From NCBI GenBank assembly GCA_041653835.1, contig JBAZEP010000033.1, forward strand, positions 1 to 19,130: DNA of 19,130 nucleotides. The letters run 5' to 3'. Positions 6,984 to 14,538 of the stretch are shown in pieces. Both the position numbers and the translations under genes were made by a program. Origin of the DNA: UBA10183 sp041653835 (GTDB lineage Bacteria; Omnitrophota; Gorgyraeia; Gorgyraeales; Gorgyraeaceae). A model generated the notes under the pieces. The model ran no database searches. It had not been told where the DNA came from and worked only from the letters and a program-made list of their open reading frames with translations. How positions within the stretch are numbered: the stretch's first letter is position 1; each line of letters begins with the position of its first letter.

Positions 6984-7104
6984 ATGCCAAACGACAGAGA
7001 AGAAATCTTAAATACGCTTATACGCAGGGTAAACTCCTTTGCCGACGGCTACAGACAGAATATAGCCATATTCGGGGAGCCGTGTATAGGCAAGACTACT
7101 CTGA
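6978..7104 (+). repeat. 127-nt contig end identical to 7205-7331
   Basis: The 127 nt before the N gap are identical to the 127 nt after it. It contains the same ATG (6984) and first 40 codons of the ATPase gene. This is best read as the shared end of two contigs, not a biological duplication, so the first copy supplies the true upstream context of the gene. Confidence 0.9.
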
Positions 7105-7204
7105 NNNNNNNNNNNNNNNNNNNNNNNNNNNNNNNNNNNNNNNNNNNNNNNNNNNNNNNNNNNNNNNNNNNNNNNNNNNNNNNNNNNNNNNNNNNNNNNN
7201 NNNN
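7105..7204. other. Assembly gap of 100 N
   Basis: Exactly 100 N, the conventional filler for a gap of unknown length, flanked by an identical 127-nt sequence on each side. Frames that run through the gap are artefacts. Confidence 0.99.
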
Positions 7205-7331
7205 AAATATATGCCAAACGACAGAGAAGAAATCTTAAATACGCTTATACGCAGGGTAAACTCCTTTGCCGACGGCTACAGACAGAATATAGCCATATTC
7301 GGGGAGCCGTGTATAGGCAAGACTACTCTGA
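7205..7331 (+). repeat. 127-nt contig start identical to 6978-7104
   Basis: Second copy of the contig-end overlap; it holds the ATG at 7211 from which the intact ATPase frame continues. Confidence 0.9.
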
Positions 7332-8833
7332 TCAAGAATCTTTTTTCTTCCGGGTCGCTGAGAAAGGATAATGTCATACCTGTCTATCTGGAAATAAAAA
7401 TAGAGCCTTTTGAATTCTGCGCCAAGAGATTCATAAAATCTATTTTATCCCAGGTCGTGAGATCAGACCCTCTTCTCACCACTCCCCAGGGCACGGTGCT
7501 CCTGATAGAAGACCTGACAAGGGATTATCCCAAGACCGCCCAGATATGCATAAGGGTCCTGCAGGACCTGGAAAAATCCAAACTGGACGAGGCGTTTTCC
7601 TTTATGCTGGATATACCGGGCGTATTATCCGAAGAGACGAAAAAACGCTGTGTACTGATACTCGACGAATTCCATAACCTGGACAATTTTGCCATTAAAA
7701 ATCCGTTCGGCGCGATCGCAAAAAAAATCATGATACAGAAAGACACTATGTACATGATGATAAGTTCGAGGACTACGCTGTCGCTTCGCCTCGTAAATGA
7801 AAAATTAGCCCTTTTATTCGGGAACTTCGAGAAATTTTTCCTGAAACCGCTTGATATGGCCGCGGCCAGGATATTGCTGCAAGGCAGTATTAAAGGCGTT
7901 GCGCTGCCGCAGGTCTACGGCGATTTTATATCTTCATTTACAGGATGCAGGCCTTTTTATATGCAGGCCATAACTGATGAAATAGAAAGATCTGTATTTT
8001 CCAGGAGGGTAAGCCCTGAAAACCACGCCGAGCTTGTAGAGCGCTCTTTCGCGGAGGCGCTTTTCAAAAAAAACGGCGTCCTGAACCAGTATTTCTACAA
8101 TCTTCTTTTTAGGATCTCCGAAGGAAAACTGTTATCGAAGTCCATATCCGTCTTAATAGCGCTTTCTTCCGAAAACAAGAAACAAAGCGATATCTCAAAG
8201 GCGGCCAAATTACAGCCGGGAGACGTGTCTAAAATACTGAACGCCATGATCGAGCTGGACATCATCGCGCGCAACGGCGCCTTTTACAGGTTTACCGACA
8301 GGTTATTCAGGTTCTGGCTCAAGTCGGTATACATGAATAGGATCTCCTCTTTCAGCCTGGACGAATACGCGGAAGAATCCGCTTTTAAAAAGGAAGTGTC
8401 CGCCAGGTTCGGCGCGTTTTCGCAGGAATTCGAGAAAGAGCTTTCTTCCAGGATCGTGGAACTTTTCAAGCTGTTCAAAAATGATATAATACAGCTTAAC
8501 GGCAAAAAACATAAGTTCATATCCTTTACTAATGTGGAAAAATTCGATAACCAAAACAACGGCCAGCCCGGCATCCTCGCGGTAAACGGCAGGCAAAAAT
8601 GGCTGTGCACCATCAAAAAAGAGAACATAACAGAAAACGACATGCTGGATATAATAAAAAACAGCCGGGAACGCAAGAAAAAAACCGGGGTCAGCAGGAA
8701 TATCGTGATCGCCTTTTCCGGCGTCAACGAAAACGCGTATCTGATGGCAAAAGAGGCAAAGTTCTGGACATGGAGCATGGAAGACCTGAATGTGTTGATG
8801 GAACTATACGGTAAGCCGCATATATCGTATTAA
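7211..8833 (+). CDS. P-loop ATPase of the Arch_ATPase/DUF234 type
   Basis: 540 residues from ATG 7211. Walker A is GEPCIGKTT (31-39), Walker B CVLILDEFHNLDNF (147-160), followed by a sensor-like MMISSRTT (182-189). The centre has a winged-helix-like segment with 'KQSDISKAAKL' and then YRFTDRLFRFWLKSVY, which matches the 'FxxRFWxxxVY' stretch of the DUF234 region of prokaryotic MNS/STAND-type ATPases. The C-terminal 110 residues look like the restriction-endonuclease-like end of that family, but the usual 'EVK' strand reads WLCTIKKE and I see no clear catalytic D...(D/E)xK set. Function is unknown; relatives are often solitary and variably distributed. It sits beside tRNA-linked repeats and follows a hairpin-rich leader. 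The same start is duplicated before the N gap by assembly. Confidence 0.85.
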   Translation: MPNDREEILNTLIRRVNSFADGYRQNIAIFGEPCIGKTTLIKNLFSSGSLRKDNVIPVYLEIKIEPFEFCAKRFIKSILSQVVRSDPLLTTPQGTVLLIEDLTRDYPKTAQICIRVLQDLEKSKLDEAFSFMLDIPGVLSEETKKRCVLILDEFHNLDNFAIKNPFGAIAKKIMIQKDTMYMMISSRTTLSLRLVNEKLALLFGNFEKFFLKPLDMAAARILLQGSIKGVALPQVYGDFISSFTGCRPFYMQAITDEIERSVFSRRVSPENHAELVERSFAEALFKKNGVLNQYFYNLLFRISEGKLLSKSISVLIALSSENKKQSDISKAAKLQPGDVSKILNAMIELDIIARNGAFYRFTDRLFRFWLKSVYMNRISSFSLDEYAEESAFKKEVSARFGAFSQEFEKELSSRIVELFKLFKNDIIQLNGKKHKFISFTNVEKFDNQNNGQPGILAVNGRQKWLCTIKKENITENDMLDIIKNSRERKKKTGVSRNIVIAFSGVNENAYLMAKEAKFWTWSMEDLNVLMELYGKPHISY

Positions 8834-8856
8834 CCGCATCTGAAAGGAGCAGCTTA

Positions 8857-9351
8857 GTGAAAATCGGTGTTATTTCCGACACGCATTTATTGGCCGCCGG
8901 TTGTGAATTGCCGGCTAAACTGGTCAGGGAGCTCAAGGCGTGCGGCCTTATAGTGCACGCGGGCGACCTCGTGGATGCCTGCGTGCTGGATTTACTCGAT
9001 ACGATATCCGCGAAGGTACAGGCCGTTCGAGGCAATATGGACACCGAAAACGTAAAATCCAGGCTGGAAACCAAAAAAATCCTTACGGTGGAAGGCAAAA
9101 AGATATGCGTCATGCACGGCTATGGACGGCCGGACAAGCTGGTAGGGATACTGAAGAACGAGTTCTTTTCCGAAAAACCGGACATAATAATATTCGGGCA
9201 TTCTCACGTGCCGTTCAATGAGTATATAGACGGGGTGCTTTTTTTCAATCCCGGGAGCGTTACGGACACTGTATTCGCGCCATACCGCTCTTACGGTATC
9301 ATAGATATCGATAAAGACGGCGCGATAAAAGCGGAGATACGAAGGCTGTAG
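8857..9351 (+). CDS. YfcE/MJ0936-type metallophosphoesterase
   Basis: A 164-residue calcineurin-like phosphodiesterase; relatives cleave phosphodiesters with Mn or Ni, natural substrate uncertain. All five metal-binding motifs are present: SDTH (Asp8, His10), HAGD (Asp37), RGNMD (Asn60), MHG (His87), GHSH (His115, His117). The GTG start at 8857 has AAGGAGC eight bases upstream. It begins 23 nt after the ATPase and ends 3 nt before the HIT gene, so it probably heads or belongs to the downstream cluster. Confidence 0.92.
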   Translation: MKIGVISDTHLLAAGCELPAKLVRELKACGLIVHAGDLVDACVLDLLDTISAKVQAVRGNMDTENVKSRLETKKILTVEGKKICVMHGYGRPDKLVGILKNEFFSEKPDIIIFGHSHVPFNEYIDGVLFFNPGSVTDTVFAPYRSYGIIDIDKDGAIKAEIRRL

Positions 9352-9354
9352 ATT

Positions 9355-9816
9355 ATGGATAGATTATGGGCTCCATGGAGGAGCGTGTTTATAAAAATCA
9401 GGAAAATAAGGGGCTGTATATTCTGCGTAAAAGGCAAGAATGTCAAAGACCTGTTTATCATAAAAAAAACCAGGCATTCTTTCGCGATGCTGAATATATA
9501 CCCGTATAATAACGGCCATATCATGGTATCGCCTTTCAGGCATGTGAAGGATTTAAAAGGGTTGAACGACGATGAACTTCTGGATATAATAAAGCTTACG
9601 AGGGACATGCAGGTATTGCTTGAAAAAAAATTAAAACCGCACGGATTTAATATAGGTATAAACGCGGGCGAGATAGCGGGCGCAGGATATAAAAGCCACC
9701 TGCACGTACATATCGTACCCAGATGGAGAGGCGACACTAATTTCATGCCTGTCATCGCGGATACAAAGGTAGTGCCGCAATCATTGAAAGAATTGTATAA
9801 GACACTGACATGCTGA
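9355..9816 (+). CDS. HIT family nucleotide hydrolase/phosphorylase (Ap4A-type)
   Basis: 153 residues starting MDRLWAPWR, the usual start of the bacterial HIT subgroup with Ap4A phosphorylase-like features. Seen: GCIFC (20-24, likely a metal-binding Cys pair), NGHIMVSPFRH (53-63), GINAGEIAGAGYKSHLHVHIVPRW with the histidine triad His115, His117, His119. Acts on nucleotide phosphoramidates or dinucleoside polyphosphates; the substrate cannot be told. Its end overlaps the dGTPase-like gene by 7 nt, which pairs two nucleotide-cleaning enzymes in one operon. Confidence 0.93.
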   Translation: MDRLWAPWRSVFIKIRKIRGCIFCVKGKNVKDLFIIKKTRHSFAMLNIYPYNNGHIMVSPFRHVKDLKGLNDDELLDIIKLTRDMQVLLEKKLKPHGFNIGINAGEIAGAGYKSHLHVHIVPRWRGDTNFMPVIADTKVVPQSLKELYKTLTC

Positions 9817-10964
9817 CGCGCAAAGACATAGAGAAAAGAGAATGCGACCTGCTGGCTCCTTACGCGATGCGCTCCAGGGACACCAAAGGCAGAAAACACC
9901 CTGAGGAGGAGCCTGTATACAGGTCCGTATACCAGAGGGACAGGGACAGGATCATACACAGTACCGCCTTCAGGAAGCTGGAATACAAAACCCAGGTCTT
10001 TGTAAACCACGAGGGGGATTATTACAGGACAAGGCTTACGCATACGATGGAGGTAAGCCAGATCGCCAGGTCTGTCGCGAGGACGATGTCTTTGAACGAG
10101 GACCTTGTGGAAGTCATAGCGCTTTCTCATGATATAGGGCATCCGCCTTTCGGGCACGCGGGAGAAGAGGTGCTGAGGACGCTTATGAAAGGCAACGGCG
10201 GATTCGACCATAACCTGCAAGGCCTCAGGGTCGTGGAAGAACTAGAGCAGAGATATCCGGATTTTTCAGGATTGAACCTCACGTGGGAAGTCAGGGAAGG
10301 TATAAATAAACACACTACCATGTTCGACAGGGCGAAACAGCTCAAAGAGTTCAACCCCAGTTCTTCGCCTACACTGGAGACACAGGTCGTGGACGCGGCG
10401 GATGAGATCGCTTATGATAACCATGATATAGATGACGGGCTGACCTCCGGGCTTATAGAAGAAAAAGATCTTCTGGATGTGAAATTATGGAAAGACGCGG
10501 CGTTGTTCGTAAAAAAAACACGGGGCGACCTTCCGGATAAAATAAGGAGATATCAGATAATAAGAAGGCTTATAGATATCCAGATAAAGGATCTCGTGGA
10601 CGCTTCCGAGAAAAACATAAAATCCGGGCGCATAAAAAGCGTTAAAGACGTAAGGAAGCACAAAAAAAGGCTGGTTGCCTTTTCCGGGGAGATGCAGAAA
10701 AAAAGAAAAGAGTTAAGGGCGTTTTTGATGGACAACCTGTATAACAATTTCAGGGTTATACGCATGTCCGACAAGGCGAGGAGATTCATAGCGGAATTAT
10801 TCAAGGTGTACCTGGAAAAACCCGAGCAGCTGCCTCCCGCGAATCAGGAAAAGATAGCCAAAACAGGGCGCCACAGGGTTATCTGTGATTATATAGCGGG
10901 CATGACGGACCGCTACGCCCTTGACGAGTATAAAAAATTATTCGACCCATATGAACGAGTCTGA
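9810..10964 (+). CDS. dgt: dGTPase-like deoxynucleotide triphosphohydrolase (HD superfamily)
   Basis: Hydrolyses dNTPs to deoxynucleosides and triphosphate, controlling dNTP pools or foreign DNA. 384 residues, typical of the short dGTPase-like class. Seen: DRDRIIHSTAFRKLEYKTQVF (start of the domain), RLTHTMEVSQIAR with His78, LSHDIGHPPFGHAGE with the HD pair His107-Asp108, and VDAADEIAYDNHDIDDG with Asp198, completing the expected metal set. Start ATG overlaps the HIT gene by 7 nt. dgt is used for the family; which dNTP is preferred cannot be read from sequence. Confidence 0.92.
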   Translation: MLTRKDIEKRECDLLAPYAMRSRDTKGRKHPEEEPVYRSVYQRDRDRIIHSTAFRKLEYKTQVFVNHEGDYYRTRLTHTMEVSQIARSVARTMSLNEDLVEVIALSHDIGHPPFGHAGEEVLRTLMKGNGGFDHNLQGLRVVEELEQRYPDFSGLNLTWEVREGINKHTTMFDRAKQLKEFNPSSSPTLETQVVDAADEIAYDNHDIDDGLTSGLIEEKDLLDVKLWKDAALFVKKTRGDLPDKIRRYQIIRRLIDIQIKDLVDASEKNIKSGRIKSVKDVRKHKKRLVAFSGEMQKKRKELRAFLMDNLYNNFRVIRMSDKARRFIAELFKVYLEKPEQLPPANQEKIAKTGRHRVICDYIAGMTDRYALDEYKKLFDPYERV

Positions 10965-12423
10965 AAAGAGAGAAAAACGGGAATTCCTGGCAAAGTTTTC
11001 TAAGAGCAGTTCCATCGGGGCTTTTAAAAAGCTGTGCTCGAAAATACTCAGTAAAAACCGCTGTATGTTCCTTGACGCGGAATACAAGGCTTTCGAATAC
11101 ACGGGCAAATGCAGCCGTCTGGGTATAGGGAAATACCTGGCAACGGTAAAAGCCGGGCCTTCCAGGGAATATATGGTATTCGAATGCGGCTGCAATGAAG
11201 TCTGTCTTTCTTTCCCGATCGTGCAGGGCTCGAGTGTTTACGGCCATGTGGTGTTTACCCATCTGCATAAAGAGCCCGCTAAAAAAGCCATAGACACGGT
11301 CAGGATATGCATGGACATGGCCCTGAAAGAGTTCCAGAAGGAACAGGAGCTGAATAAACTTTACGAAACTATCCGGCCCAGGGCAATAGCGCTTTCCACG
11401 ATACACACCATCCACAGGCTGCTGAGCTCCACCCTGAACATGGATGAACTTATAGAGCGCATAGCCAGGCTGACCCTCCAGGTAATGAGGTCCAGGCATT
11501 GTTCCATAATGCTCCTGGACGAATCCAGGAAATATCTTATTCCAAAGGCGGTAATCGACCTCGACAAAGAAGTGCCCAAGACAGGACCGCAGTATAAAAA
11601 AATAAAACTCGGGGTCAGGCAGGAGGGGAGGGTCGCGAAAACAGGGGAGACTTCTCTTTTGCGGAATTCGATCTGCGTGCCTCTCGTGGAAGAGGATATA
11701 ATCGGCGTGATAAGCGCGCGGGATAAAATAAACGGCGCTTCTTTTGACAGGTTTGAACTCGAAATATTGATTACACTCGCGGAACAGGCGGTTATTGCCA
11801 TAAAAAATGCGCATATGTACGAAGAACAGGAAAAAATGGCATACGGAAGCATAAAGACCCTTGCCGCGCTCCTTGACGCCAAATCCCCGAATACATATAC
11901 TCACTCCGATCAGTTTGTTAAAATGGTAATCGCTGTGGCCGAAGAAATGAAACTGCCGAGGGAAGACATAGCGAACCTGCATTACGCGGCGCTATTGCCC
12001 GATACAGGTAAATACAGCATACCGGATGAGATATTGAGGAAACCGGGCAGCCTTTCCACGGGGGAATACGACATCATAAAAAAACAGCACCTGGAAAGCC
12101 TTAAAATAATAGAGCACCTGGAATTTCTGAAACCCGCGATCCCGATAATAAGGCATAGCCATGAAAAATACGACGGTACAGGTTATCCTGATGGGCTTAA
12201 GGACGGCAATATCCCGGCAGGCGCCAGGGTAATGGCAGTGGCAAATGCCTTTGAGGCGATGGTGTCCGCCAGGCCATATAAAGGAAAAAAGATAAACATG
12301 TCCCAGGCGATAAAAGAAATAGAAAACAATAAAGGCAGCCAGTTTGACCCGGAAGTAGTGGAGGCGTTCATAAGAGTCATTAAAAAACCAGAGATTAAAA
12401 AGTTCCTAGGAGGCCCTTCATGA
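10951..12423 (+). CDS. GAF and degenerate HD-GYP domain protein
   Basis: 490 residues from ATG 10951, overlapping dgt by 14 nt (the frame is open from 10921). Order: an N-terminal sensor-like region (1-135), a GAF domain (about 150-290), then HD-GYP (about 296-480). The GYP motif DGTGYP (408-413) is intact, but the metal ligands are eroded: the HD pair reads Pro350-Asp351 (LLPDTGK), the first His of HHE is Ser403, and the Asp of 'ADAFDAM' is Asn432. The first conserved His (318) is kept. Active family members break down c-di-GMP; this one is probably a non-catalytic binding or scaffold protein. No transmembrane segment or receiver domain seen. It is followed by a 4-nt overlap with a small winged-helix gene. 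Confidence 0.9.
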   Translation: MNESEKREKREFLAKFSKSSSIGAFKKLCSKILSKNRCMFLDAEYKAFEYTGKCSRLGIGKYLATVKAGPSREYMVFECGCNEVCLSFPIVQGSSVYGHVVFTHLHKEPAKKAIDTVRICMDMALKEFQKEQELNKLYETIRPRAIALSTIHTIHRLLSSTLNMDELIERIARLTLQVMRSRHCSIMLLDESRKYLIPKAVIDLDKEVPKTGPQYKKIKLGVRQEGRVAKTGETSLLRNSICVPLVEEDIIGVISARDKINGASFDRFELEILITLAEQAVIAIKNAHMYEEQEKMAYGSIKTLAALLDAKSPNTYTHSDQFVKMVIAVAEEMKLPREDIANLHYAALLPDTGKYSIPDEILRKPGSLSTGEYDIIKKQHLESLKIIEHLEFLKPAIPIIRHSHEKYDGTGYPDGLKDGNIPAGARVMAVANAFEAMVSARPYKGKKINMSQAIKEIENNKGSQFDPEVVEAFIRVIKKPEIKKFLGGPS

Positions 12424-12692
12424 CAAACCTAAAAAGCCTGTTCAGGGACAACGCCTCCAGGAAAATATTGCTTTTTTTCAACGAGAACCCGAATTGCATC
12501 GATACCGTAAAAGGAATATCCTTGTGGATAGGCGGGGATACGGATGTTGTGCAAAAAGCGCTGAACCGTCTGGTAAAAGAAGGGGTTATTACCAGCCACA
12601 AGGCGGTTTCCACAACAGCCTACGCGTACACCAACAGCAGGGAAATCGTTAAAAAGATAGAAAAATATATAAAAAAGGCAAAGACTTTGTGA
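12420..12692 (+). CDS. Small winged-helix protein, possible transcription regulator
   Basis: 90 residues. Residues 13-65 fit a winged helix: SRKILLFFNENPN, then a helix-turn-helix-like GDTDVVQKALNRLVKEGVI, and a wing THKAVSTTAYAYT. The shape is that of a MarR/ArsR-like or 'helix-turn-helix domain' protein, without a sensor domain. ATG overlaps the HD-GYP stop (ATGA), so the two are likely coupled and may work together. Its final codons hold an extended -10 promoter for the next unit. Confidence 0.75.
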   Translation: MTNLKSLFRDNASRKILLFFNENPNCIDTVKGISLWIGGDTDVVQKALNRLVKEGVITSHKAVSTTAYAYTNSREIVKKIEKYIKKAKTL

Positions 12693-12698
12693 TATAAT
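12690..12698 (+). promoter_or_regulatory. Extended -10 promoter before the TM/small basic protein unit
   Basis: TGATATAAT fits the extended -10 (TGnTATAAT) and overlaps the stop codon of the winged-helix gene. No good -35 is visible. Transcription would begin about at the start of the hairpin at 12704. Confidence 0.55.
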
Positions 12699-12703
12699 CA
12701 ACT

Positions 12704-12735
12704 CCGTTCAAAGCCTGATAGCAGGCTTTGAACGG
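12704..12735 (+). other. Perfect 14-bp stem-loop at the predicted 5' end of a transcript
   Basis: CCGTTCAAAGCCTG (12704-12717), loop ATAG, then the exact complement (12722-12735). No T-run follows, so read-through is expected. It may be a 5' stabilising hairpin, an operator, or a weak terminator of the upstream unit. Confidence 0.8.
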
Positions 12736-12761
12736 GGCAAGTGACCAGGAAGGAATAACAG

Positions 12762-13055
12762 GTGGCTATAAAAGCGCAGGAAAAAACACAGAGTGATCTT
12801 TTTGACCAGATCCAGACCGTAGATAAAAAAATAAGGAAAAAAACCAGGTTTCTGCTCCCGGATATCAGGAATAACGCGACGTTTTCTTATGAAACCATCA
12901 TATTTTATATGATAGGTTTTGTAATGGCGTGCATAATAACCTTTTCCCTGGGGGTTGAAAAAGGAAGGTATGACGAGAAAAAAAAGTACCTGGAACTAAA
13001 AAAAGGAGCTTCAAATGTCTCTGCACCCAAGCTTAAAAACATCAAAAGCAGGTAA
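12762..13055 (+). CDS. Small single-pass membrane protein, unknown function
   Basis: 97 residues from GTG 12762, with AGGAAGGA seven bases upstream. Residues 1-44 are charged; one transmembrane segment spans about 45-64 (TIIFYMIGFVMACIITFSLG); a charged tail follows. Positive residues before the segment suggest a cytoplasmic N terminus. The last 41 nt overlap the small basic protein gene. No family recognised. Confidence 0.8.
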   Translation: MAIKAQEKTQSDLFDQIQTVDKKIRKKTRFLLPDIRNNATFSYETIIFYMIGFVMACIITFSLGVEKGRYDEKKKYLELKKGASNVSAPKLKNIKSR

Positions 13056-13296
13056 AAAACACAGGACCGTTTTAAAAAGATTCGAAAGGCTGACGGCATT
13101 GAAAGAGAAAGGCATCCTGAAGGAAGACGATTCCGTATTCGGTATGCCTAAATTGAAGATAATGAAAATAAAGGTCAAAAAAGAAAAAGCCGAGGAAAAG
13201 CCTAAAGAAGGAGAAGCAGCCGTAACCGCCGCCCCAGCGGCCCCTGCCGCGGCAAAGGCCGCGTCCAAGGCAGGCAAAGAAGATAAAAAGAAGTAA
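13015..13296 (+). CDS. PVC-type small basic protein (TIGR04137-like)
   Basis: 93 residues. The N-terminal 55 (MSLHPSLKTSK, TVLKRFERLTALKEKG, DSVFGMPKLKI) match the small basic protein family that I know from Verrucomicrobia, Chlamydiae and relatives; the function is not established to my knowledge, a ribosome or RNA role has been suggested by its charge. The C-terminal 35 residues are a low-complexity Ala/Pro/Lys tail, longer than in the compact family members, of the kind seen in nucleic-acid-binding proteins. Start ATG has AAGGAG seven bases upstream and lies inside the preceding gene. Useful as a lineage marker. Confidence 0.82.
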   Translation: MSLHPSLKTSKAGKKHRTVLKRFERLTALKEKGILKEDDSVFGMPKLKIMKIKVKKEKAEEKPKEGEAAVTAAPAAPAAAKAASKAGKEDKKK

Positions 13297-13310
13297 GAAA
13301 GAGGCGCCGC

Positions 13311-13922
13311 ATGAAACAGCTTAAGATCCTGACCGCCATATTTTTACTATCCGCCCTCACGGCTTATGCCGAAGAAGAGACAGGGAAAAGCTTTCCAAAA
13401 ACAGGTTATGTAAAAAATGACGGCTCGGAAGTCAAGGCGGGAGATAATGTAAATTTCGAAAATCTGTGCGTATTGTCAAAATCCGATATTGTCAAAGTCG
13501 TGGACAAGCGTTACAGCTGGTTCAAAGTGTTATTGCCGAAAAAAGCGTTTGTATACATTAATAAAGATTTCGTCGACCTGACCTCGGATGAAAAAGGCAT
13601 AGGCATAATAAATGGCCGCAATGTAAACTTGAGGGCAGGCGCGGGCACCAGATATTCCATCGTAAGCCAGGTATCCAAGCCTGAAAAAGTCTCGATAGTC
13701 TCGGAGGAGAGCGGCTGGTATAAAATAGAGCCGCCTTACGGCGCAACAGGCTGGATGCATTCCAGCCTGTTGGCTCTGAAGGAAGGAGAGGCGTCCCAGG
13801 CGGAACAAAAGTCCGGACAAAAGAAAGCGGAACCGGCGCCCGTGAAAACAAAAGGCGCTACCATAAGGCTGGATAAAAATTATCCGGCACCCAAAGGCAA
13901 TCTCTCTATAACTGACCCATGA
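13311..13922 (+). CDS. Exported SH3b-domain protein
   Basis: 203 residues with a signal peptide (ILTAIFLLSALTAYA, likely cut after Ala20). Residues 30-95 look like a diverged SH3b repeat and 97-157 a clear one (NGRNVNLRAGAGTRYSIV, GWYKIEPPYGATGWMHSSLL). Such domains bind peptidoglycan or other cell-wall ligands, so a periplasmic role is expected. The C-terminal 45 residues are Lys/Ala/Pro-rich and probably disordered. It ends with a 4-nt overlap into the M50 protease gene. Confidence 0.88.
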   Translation: MKQLKILTAIFLLSALTAYAEEETGKSFPKTGYVKNDGSEVKAGDNVNFENLCVLSKSDIVKVVDKRYSWFKVLLPKKAFVYINKDFVDLTSDEKGIGIINGRNVNLRAGAGTRYSIVSQVSKPEKVSIVSEESGWYKIEPPYGATGWMHSSLLALKEGEASQAEQKSGQKKAEPAPVKTKGATIRLDKNYPAPKGNLSITDP

Positions 13923-14536
13923 ACTTATTGTTAAGCCTTTGCATATTTTTCTTCGCGGTTATCATACATGAGTATTCTCATGGATGGGTTGCGTGGAAAT
14001 TAGGTGATTCTACGGCAAAGTTTATGGGGCGGCTTACGCTCAATCCGCTCGCCCACGTCGACCCGATAGGTACTATATTACTGCCGCTTATACTCATTGC
14101 TACGCATTCTCCGGTGCTTTTCGGATGGGCCAAGCCGGTGCCCGTGGACTTTTTTAACCTGCGGGACCCTAAAAGAGGAATGGTATTGGTCGGCCTTGCC
14201 GGCCCGGCAGCGAATATTATATTCGCGGTGGCCCTGGCATTGCTGTTAAAAATACCTTTATTGGCGGTTAATTATTTCGCGGCCTCTATAATAATAGCCG
14301 GGATCATGGCAAACCTGGTATTGGCGGTGTTCAATTTGCTGCCTATCCCGCCTCTGGACGGGTCCAGGGTGGTATCAGGGCTTTTGCCCTATAATTTAAG
14401 CGTCGAGTACGCGAAGATAGAGCCATATGGCTTCATAATAATATTCGCGCTCTTGTGGTTAGGTTTTATAAGCTCGGTAATCTGGCCCGTGGTAATGTTC
14501 CTCGCCGGGTTATTAGGTGTAAATTTCAGTATGTAA
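13919..14536 (+). CDS. Site-2-protease-family M50 membrane metallopeptidase
   Basis: 205 residues, almost all membrane. Zinc motif HEYSH (His17-Glu18-His21) in the first segment, GxxAxxNP-like GRLTLNPLAHVDPIG (37-51), AGPAANI (94-100) and NLLPIPPLDGSR with the third ligand Asp147. This is the compact FwdE/YwhC-like class of intramembrane proteases without a PDZ domain. Substrate unknown; the exported SH3b protein encoded just before it is a neighbour but no link is shown. Ends 2 nt before aroB. Confidence 0.93.
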   Translation: MNLLLSLCIFFFAVIIHEYSHGWVAWKLGDSTAKFMGRLTLNPLAHVDPIGTILLPLILIATHSPVLFGWAKPVPVDFFNLRDPKRGMVLVGLAGPAANIIFAVALALLLKIPLLAVNYFAASIIIAGIMANLVLAVFNLLPIPPLDGSRVVSGLLPYNLSVEYAKIEPYGFIIIFALLWLGFISSVIWPVVMFLAGLLGVNFSM

Positions 14537-14538
14537 TC

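Noticed and set aside
6846..7238. An open frame running from repeat copy 2 through the N gap
   Set aside because: It crosses 100 N and uses the duplicated contig end; it is an assembly artefact.
9291..10220. A 309-codon minus-strand open frame opposite the HIT and dgt genes
   Set aside because: Both plus-strand genes show complete catalytic motifs; the antisense product shows none.
10879..11982. A 367-codon open frame on the minus strand opposite dgt and the GAF/HD-GYP gene
   Set aside because: It covers two well-supported plus-strand genes, has odd aromatic- and His-rich composition and no recognisable motif; it is a by-product of codon bias.
14455..14538. A 28-codon upstream extension of AroB
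   Set aside because: It lies within the M50 gene, and the ATG at 14539 gives the normal AroB N terminus.
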